Notes under the pieces: model-generated
The model's input: the letters and a program-made list of their open reading frames with translations, nothing else
Database searches by the model: none
Told to the model about the DNA's origin: nothing
Part shown: piece by piece, positions 57,851-64,000 of the stretch
Numbering within the stretch: position 1 is the first letter of the stretch
Layout: each line of letters opens with the position of its first letter
Program-made: the position numbers and the translations under genes
Assembly: GCA_036435485.1 (NCBI GenBank)
Contig: CM071601.1
Coordinates: 183,494,939 to 183,558,938, forward strand
Length of the DNA: 64,000 nt
Direction of reading: 5' to 3'
Origin: Saposhnikovia divaricata
Taxonomy: Eukaryota; Streptophyta; Magnoliopsida; Apiales; Apiaceae

Positions 57851-58228
57851 TCATAAAAGTCCAAACAAGACAAAGAAGCCAAGTAAAATGAGCCACACAA
57901 TCTGAACCAACATTAACGCCTGTCCCGAAACCGATCCATTAATCCCATCGGTCACCTCACAAAATCCTCGTTTGACCACCTTAGTACCTGCACATAACGC
58001 ATCACCGCAACCGCACCAATAAGTTACACCGTCCACACCGCAAACAGGGTCGGTACGAAAGCACTTGACAGGACAAGTGTTCGGAACAGCCTCTTGTTTG
58101 CCACAAATATCGGACGGCAAAAGAAGAGGATTGTTGAATTTATCCGATTGGACGGTGGAACTGAAACTAGCGATGAAAATAAAAATGACTAGGAATGTTT
58201 GTATTGATAATAATGTGGATCTTGACAT
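57851..58228 (-). CDS. Kazal-type serine protease inhibitor family protein, secreted
   Basis: A single exon of 125 codons if started at MSRSTLL (58228); an upstream in-frame ATG at 58240 would add four residues but weakens the signal peptide. The N-terminal 30 residues are hydrophobic (FLVIFIFIASFSS). Eight Cys follow in a Kazal-like pattern (CGKQ, TCPVKC, DPVCGVDGVTYWCGCG, LCAG, GFCE). The C-terminus, GQALMLVQIVWLILLG, is a hydrophobic end that may anchor the protein or be replaced by GPI. This matches a small plant family annotated as Kazal type. Inhibitory activity is inferred, not shown. Converges with SLP-B. Confidence 0.88.
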   Translation of the reverse strand: MSRSTLLSIQTFLVIFIFIASFSSTVQSDKFNNPLLLPSDICGKQEAVPNTCPVKCFRTDPVCGVDGVTYWCGCGDALCAGTKVVKRGFCEVTDGINGSVSGQALMLVQIVWLILLGFFVLFGLL

Positions 58229-58417
58229 GTTATGATACATATGTACACCACCGAGAAAGCCCTGTATTGATGATGGATAGGTTTATAGAGAGATACAGGG
58301 CTTCTTGGCGAGGAAAGAATAATAAGATCTGTTGTTGTCTTGCGATGACACCAAGAGAAAGCCATAAAGTGTCGTTGGTTTCTTCATAATAACGAAAATA
58401 AAGATACAAAAGAGAGC

Positions 58418-58765
58418 GGGTGAATGCCAACTTTAACCTTTTTTTTTATACAAAATACACAAAAACAACCATTTTCAAAATTTTGGCCAATTTTAACCAT
58501 GGGATACCCAATTTTCAGTGGAGTATTCACTTTTATATGAGATACCCAATTGTCAATGGAGTATCCAGCATATGGGATACCCAATTGTCAGTGGAGTATC
58601 ACTTATTCAGTATTTGGAATACCCAACTACCAGTGGAGTATCTTATATAAATTGGGATACCCAATTACCAGTGGAGTATCCAAAAGGCTAAAATTGGCCA
58701 CTTTTTTCAGAATGGTTATTTTTGTTATTTTTACTCAAAAAAATGGTTATTTTTGTATTTTTTTC
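58418..58765. mobile_element. MITE-like element with inverted ends and five inner repeats
   Basis: Left arm acaaccattttcaaaattttggccaatttta and right arm taaaattggccacttttttcagaatggtt are inverted copies. Between them five units of gggatacccaatt, a few bases, cagtggagtatc occur (about 58500-58680) with spacers of different length. A 9-bp aaagagagc flanks both sides (58409-58417, 58766-58774), compatible with a Mutator-type target duplication, though the left arm does not start exactly at it. No coding capacity. It lies about 190 bp upstream of the Kazal start codon. Confidence 0.55.
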
Positions 58766-58774
58766 AAAGAGAGC

Positions 58775-59670
58775 CAGGTGGATGAGACAGGTAAACAAAC
58801 ATTACAACAACAAAACTGGCTTTCATATTTTCTTTTGTTTTTCGATTTTCAGCCGACTTCATAATAATTCTGTAATTATAATATTAAAAGTCAAACATAA
58901 TTCCAAATAAAATTAAGAAAATTTATAAATAAGTGCTTATTTTAAAAACCTGAAGATCAACTAAATAAACAAATAAATTATGTGAAGGATGGAGAAATGT
59001 GCGAGATAAACGGGCAAAACTTCTCCGCAACGACTCAGTTGAATTGCAAATTCAAAACAAACATGTCCATGCGTTCCCAAATTAAGTTCCTGAATTACGT
59101 GGCATGACTGACGTGACATTTTGTGAGTTTTTAATTAGTAAAATTTATGTGAATACAGGGGGGTCCATCATTATTATTTGAATTGGTATCAATAACATTC
59201 TGATACGTGTCATTTGGAATAAATTCGGGAACGAATTTGGAGACTCTAGCATTTTTCAAAAAATAAGTGTGGTGTGGAGGAGCATCTTGTACTGTATGTT
59301 GAGGCTATTGCCTTAGTTAGGCTGGATCCACGCTGGCATCAATCATTTAAGTGTTGATTGATGCTATTTTGGAGAAAATAAGGAATTTCGGTTGTATTAT
59401 CACGTTCAGCTTCTTATTGCAATCTATTTCATAGATGGACTGGCATGTTCTGCAAATTTTAAAAATCATTGTCTCAATGTTACCTATACCTGAGTAAGTT
59501 GGGGGCAGTCCTTTGTTCATAGCACTCTCACCTATTTACAACTAAAATTTTCGGATTGACAATGTGTCAAAGAAGTAGTCAGGAGTTTCATGATCAATGC
59601 ATGAGTATGGTAGTGCTATTACAATCTGATGTTGTTGAAGCATTGCAACAAATTTCTTGTCATTTTAAGA
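58775..59670. other. Spacer upstream of the Kazal gene
   Basis: No gene recognised. Short open frames near 59556 have no motif. Confidence 0.45.
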
Positions 59671-60019
59671 TTTCAAACCACAGCAATCTTCTTTGCGGTA
59701 CATTTTTATATATCTACGTGCTCCGAACGTTAAATTTGTTTCAAATGTTTTTAATCTCTGTAATTTATAGCCTAACCAATGTGCCAAGGACTGGTGGTTG
59801 CATAATGCAACTACATTGTGATTACAGCAACTATGAATATCGACGGTAATGCTCTTGCTGCAGATATTTGATAAATGTCAGGCCTAGTTAAAACCGATCA
59901 GATTTTTAAGATTTTGATGAAATCCATGTCATTGCTGTTCTTAGAAACACTACTGTAATTTTGCCAAGTTGTGATAATCTATTCGTTTCGCCATATCAAT
60001 GAATTTAACAAAGTCACCA
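59671..60019 (+). repeat. Diverged direct repeat, copy 1 (flanking the LLG gene)
   Basis: Shares with 61410-61779 a series of blocks in the same order (accaca, aatcttcttt, gtgctccg, atgcaactacattgtgatta, gcctagtt, aaccgatcagattttt, gttgtgataatctat-like). The two copies differ at many bases and by small indels. Origin unknown; it may be the remnant of an exon or an old element. Confidence 0.75.
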
Positions 60020-60327
60020 AAATTTTTATGTATCTCTGTTACATATGCCGGGACATCAGAGAATATACTCCGGCACAAAGTGATCAGAATATGTTTCCTT
60101 TTTTATTTCTACGAAACTTAAACCCCCCGAAACAAGGTGAGGCCGTGAGGGCGATTTTGCTAGAACAAGAATTCTCCGGTGATCAAAGCCTGGTAATCAA
60201 ACGAGTTGTGACCGAATTTAATTTCAGGGAGAGTTACATTAGATACATAAATGCAAAACTGACCCAAATAAATAGGATCATAAATAAAGCGGGTCAAATT
60301 TTGATGTAATTATGTGTAGTTATCCCT
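60020..60327. other. LLG 3' flank, no other gene seen
   Basis: Contains an open stretch to 60309 on the plus strand without recognisable motif; opposite the LLG 3' UTR. Confidence 0.4.
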
Positions 60328-61179
60328 TTATAACAAATTGAATAGTAAGATGAGGAAGGAAGCTGTGGAAATCATTAGCATGGTTGATTTCTCAGCTGCA
60401 GCAGCGCTCGAAGATTTCTGCTGCTTCTGTTTAGCTTGCATTACTTCATCGCAGTTAAGTCCTTCCTTGTCGTCGTGACACAAGTTAGCGAAAAGTCCAG
60501 GTGGATACTTGCCGTAGAGATTAATGTAACTGAACAAGGTTGTGGCACAGTCATTTTTCATGTCATTCAACTTGTCACTAAAAGGGCAAGCTAATTCCTT
60601 AAAAGCACCGCAACATGCTTTTGCTTGGTAGTTGGGACCTTTACATTGGCTTGTAATGATTGTATAGTTCTGATTCTCAAAGTCTATGTCACAAGCTGCA
60701 CATAAATGCAAGATTTCAGAACCAGGGCTCTGATATGAATTTATGCATGTTAACAATCATTAACTTTTCTTATAAAGTTTATGTCCAAGAACAGTTTTTC
60801 CAATTACCAAGATTTTGTTCAACTAGCACATAAAATTAACAAAGAAACATGTACGCCTCATTTCAATCTTTGAAATACACATCTCAATATGCATATTTAG
60901 ATATCTATTTGCAAAATGTAATCAGAGTTTTAAAAAAAAATTGCAGGACTAACTTGCTTTTTGCTGGAGGAGGCTACGTCCAGACTGCACCTGGGATCTA
61001 AATATATTATCTGCATAATCGAATAAGAAGAATGTTAGACGATTTTAATTCCAATACATGCATATGTACATAATTGCGTACGTGGTAAAATAATTGTGAT
61101 TACCTGATAGGGTGGTTGAAGAGGCAAAGCCAGAGAGAAGGAAGAAGAGAAGCAAATGCAAGAATGGTGGGGATGCCAT
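60328..61179 (-). CDS. LORELEI-like GPI-anchored protein (LLG)
   Basis: Three exons on the minus strand: 61179-61104, 61010-60954 and 60695-60328, 501 nt in all, 166 residues. Introns are GT/AG. A signal peptide (MASPPFLHLLLFFLLSGFAS) is followed by a short linker and the LLG module: YTIITSQCKGP, CCGAFKELACPF, NDCATTLFSYINLYGKYPPG, LFANLC, with eight Cys in the family pattern. The C-terminus is hydrophobic after a Ser/Ala-rich stretch, as for GPI attachment. LLG proteins are chaperones and co-receptors of FERONIA-type kinases and help bind RALF peptides at the plasma membrane. It is flanked by an old direct repeat on both sides. Confidence 0.93.
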
Positions 61180-61409
61180 TGTTGTCTTTTCTTCTCTTCT
61201 TCTTTGGTTTGATCAATCTGATGAAGAAGAAAATAACTGCCTTAACTTAATTCTCTCAAATTATTTGCAAACTTAATTTGGACCGTCCTTTTAAAATTTC
61301 TTGACACGTTTTCACAATTGCATGCCTTGGAATTGTGAGATTACAGGATTGTGGGGTGCAAATTAAATCTCCTTATCATTTACCATATTAAATCTTCTTT
61401 ATAATTTAT
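61180..61409 (-). promoter_or_regulatory. LLG upstream region
   Basis: Pyrimidine-rich on the minus strand sense leader side (tcttctcttcttctttgg, 61189-61206). No clear TATA box can be fixed. Confidence 0.35.
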
Positions 61410-61779
61410 TTTAAACCACAATAATCTTCTTTTTCTTTGTGTTACATTCTAATATATCTATGTGCTCCGGATGTTATATTTGTTCCGATAATCTGATTTT
61501 TTGTTTCTCTGTAATGTATGGTCTAACCGTTGAGCCAAGAAATGGTGGTTACAGAATGCAACTACATTGTGATTACTGCAACTATGAACCTCAACCGTAA
61601 TATTCTTTCTGCATCTATATATTTGGTAAATGTCGAGGCCTAGTTGAAACCGATCAGATTTTTTATTTTGATGAATCCCAGATCGATCATTGCTGTTGTT
61701 AGAAACACTTCTGTAGTTTTTCCCGACTTGTGATAATCTATCACCGTTTTGCCATATCATTAGATTGAACCAGTCACTG
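61410..61779 (+). repeat. Diverged direct repeat, copy 2
   Basis: Partner of 59671-60019; lies upstream of the LLG start codon. A distance of about 1.74 kb separates the copies, with the whole LLG gene in between. Confidence 0.75.
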
Positions 61780-62051
61780 TCTTCGGGTGAATATGGCTAA
61801 AAAGAAATCTAAAAGAACATGAGCAAAACTTTATTTCGTAGCGACCAAGTCGCCAGACATCTGATCATAAAATTTCATACAAACAATAACCAAATTCATG
61901 ATTAAATTTTTGATGCTTATGATGCTCATGAGTCATGAAACACTACAGTTATTGCTGAATTGAATTACAAGTTTGCAAATAACAAAAGAAGAAGGAACAG
62001 AGTAGATTACCACTCTAACAAGAATTAATGAACACGGAAGAAATGAAAATT
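61780..62051 (-). other. UNC93-like 3' flank
   Basis: 3' UTR and spacer; no other gene seen. Confidence 0.5.
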
Positions 62052-63592
62052 TTAGTCAGACTTGCTAACAGCAACATTACTGTCCTCCATGGAGTCTGGG
62101 ACAGCTGCAGGAAGTGCAACCTCCTTAGATGTTCCTTCCAAGTCACCCACACTCTCATCTTTTACAGCCAATATTATGAGAACAACCAACAGTGGGTAAC
62201 TTATCGTACATAGCGCCCAATTTACAGCCAGTTCAGACACAAGCGACACGTTGTGTACATCAATTTGCCAAGCCACTGCTGCCCCTGCACTCTGCACACC
62301 CTTGTAGAAACCATTGTACCTGCACAAGTTATTCAATGTAATTCGTGTTCTAAGATGTTTGATGTTAAACTTAATAGCCTTGAAATACCAACACTGTGTT
62401 ATATGTACCTGCTAAGAATAGCAGCATCATCAGCCAAAGCCCCAATAACCCAATAGACCATGCTCTGGAACATAGCATCAAGCAAGCCGTAGCTAAAATA
62501 CAACACAAATGGTCCTGCAAAATCAGAACCAGAGTCCTTAAAATCAAGTAACAAAAGTTTTTCATTGCGCTTATATCCAAGCTGATTGGCAAGACCTCCA
62601 CCCCAGATTGCTGTCCCGAGAACTCCAACAATTCCAATACCAACCAAACCTCTTGTCCTCCTACTCTTGAAACTAAAATCCATGACATAACCAATGGCTA
62701 TGGATCCAATCATTTGAGCTCCCCAATAAAACACGTTGTTCAAACCTCTAGTTCTCAAGTTAAACAAAACTCCGTTCACATTATTAAACTGGTAACTATA
62801 AAAAAAGTTACTAGCCCAAGATGCTGGCACCAACAATAGCATCCTCCAATCCAAAAACAACTTCAAAATTGCAATGGACTCAACCTTCACACTTGAGTAC
62901 TTCATCTCAGTACATCTAGTTCCATCTTCACGAATAACTTTACTTGGGTGCAAAATTGCCAGTGTAAGAATTGTACCCATAGTCATGAAAACCATGAAAC
63001 CAATATAAGTTCCATCATTAACTGAGGTAGCTTCAAGTCTGTTATAATTCATAATAAATGGTATTAAACCTCCAATGACACCACCCATGTTGAATATACT
63101 CCAAAACATAGCAATGTAACTCCCTTTTCGGCCTGGGGTCGGATAAGAAGTCATCATTGCTCCTTGGCCAGCCCAGAGGAGCCCGGCTCCAATACCAAGT
63201 AGGGCTCCAGCCGCTATAGCAAAAGCTTGATGCTTGCGATGGTTATAATAAAGAAAAGAACCGGCATAGAGAATGTAAGTTGAACAACCGGTGAAAAGGG
63301 TCCGTTTAGGACCCAAAATATTGTAGATTCCACCACCCAAAACTCCGAAAATCGCAAAGGTGGTGTAGAGTGCAGTATTAGCATTGTTAGCAGCTTTGTG
63401 ATTCACCTGACCACCACCTCCCATCCCGGAAAGCGCATTAAACATACCAGGACAACAAAAGCATACTAAACCAATTAGGCCAACTTGAACCAAAGGAGAA
63501 TTGTACCTAAAATACGACGAAGGTGGTGGAGATTCAGAATCTTGTAACACTTTGAAATCTGTTGCTTTTTCTTCATCCGCTTTAACACCCAT
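62052..63592 (-). CDS. UNC93-like membrane protein
   Basis: Two exons on the minus strand: 63592-62409 (1184 nt) and 62319-62052 (268 nt), joining in frame to 483 residues. The intron is 89 bp, GT/AG. The sequence is of the MFS-related UNC93 (DUF895) family, with roughly eleven or twelve hydrophobic segments (LVQVGLIGLVCFCCPGMFNAL near residue 34; IGAGLLWAGQGAMMTSY; FWSIFNMGGVIGGLIPFI; YWGAQMIGSIAIGYVMD). Intracellular charged loops include GRKGSY and FKSRRTRG. The N-terminus (EEKATDFKVLQD) and C-terminus are hydrophilic. Plant relatives are linked to potassium and abscisic-acid responses. Transport substrate is not established. Confidence 0.93.
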
Positions 63593-64000
63593 GATTAACT
63601 GGGAAAATCAAAGATTAGCTAAAGATGATTAAGTTAAAAATGTTGTGAAATGCTGAAAAATTGAGCAAGTATTTAAAGAAGAGTTTTGGTCTAGACCGTC
63701 ACGCCATGGATTGGTGACAACTTTATATTAAATTCGTGACATAAACGCAAATTCATGTAAACATGAAGACAAGATTGATACAAGAGGTATCTAATGGAAG
63801 TACCTCTGATTCCAACGACGTTTATTTTGTTATTACTACAATCCATCATAGATGAATAACCTTGTTACCATCGACCTTGTCTATTCTTGTTGCGCTTCCA
63901 ATCATATCCTAGTCTTTTTCAATATATTTGAATGACATTTTTTGTTAACTAGGCCGGAATAACATAAATTTCATTTAAAACTAGCGTAATTAATTTTTTT
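63593..64000. other. UNC93-like upstream region
   Basis: Promoter side of the UNC93-like gene. No second gene or bounded repeat is seen; a Pol II promoter is expected but no decisive TATA box was found. Confidence 0.45.

Noticed and set aside
58550..58910. 104- and 62-codon frames
   Set aside because: They run through the inner repeats of the MITE-like element.

Overview
This is nuclear DNA from a eudicot plant. It has AT-rich spacers, short exons with GT/AG introns, ribosomal-protein and mitochondrial genes of plant type, Sirevirus-like Copia elements, Helitrons, MITEs and an Au-type SINE. Apiaceae or another asterid is my guess from the repeat style only; the sequence does not prove it.

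Layout. 1-8695: a decayed RNase H-bearing LINE with a hAT-type MITE in its ORF1 and an open RNase H-like reading frame near its 3' end. 8696-20018: gene-free repeat land with an Au-like SINE (9546-9798, 17-bp target duplication), a probable Ty3/gypsy LTR fragment, a TIR element in a TA microsatellite, tRNA-like A/B-box modules in tandem, and a tandem array of small Helitrons (16010-19486). 20019-34680: a 1.26-kb Helitron beside a 13.25-kb Copia element (minus strand, target duplication ACATT) that has intact pol and a 1592-codon third ORF but has lost the PBS and most of gag. In their place is a copy of the DNA that flanks its other end.

36068-63592 is the genic part: RPL9 (+); two tandem genes for mitochondrial stomatin-like protein 2 (SLP-A, SLP-B, both +); a Kazal-type small secreted protein (-); a LORELEI-like GPI-anchored protein (-); and an UNC93-like membrane protein (-). 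A second Copia element (43767-53424, minus strand, target duplication TCAAC, Met-tRNA PBS, broken gag, pol and ORF3) lies between the two SLP genes. Relics of the Kazal gene tail sit just beyond it, so the ancestral duplication unit was probably SLP plus Kazal together.

The host genes do not form an operon-like pathway. Three products work at membranes or the cell surface (LLG, UNC93-like, Kazal), SLPs work in the mitochondrial inner membrane, and RPL9 in the ribosome. I found no convincing new biological system. The most unusual signals are the copied flank inside the first Copia element, the paired substitution in the tRNA-like modules, the head-to-tail Helitron junctions, and the SLP-Kazal block duplication. 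All comparisons were made by eye without database searches.
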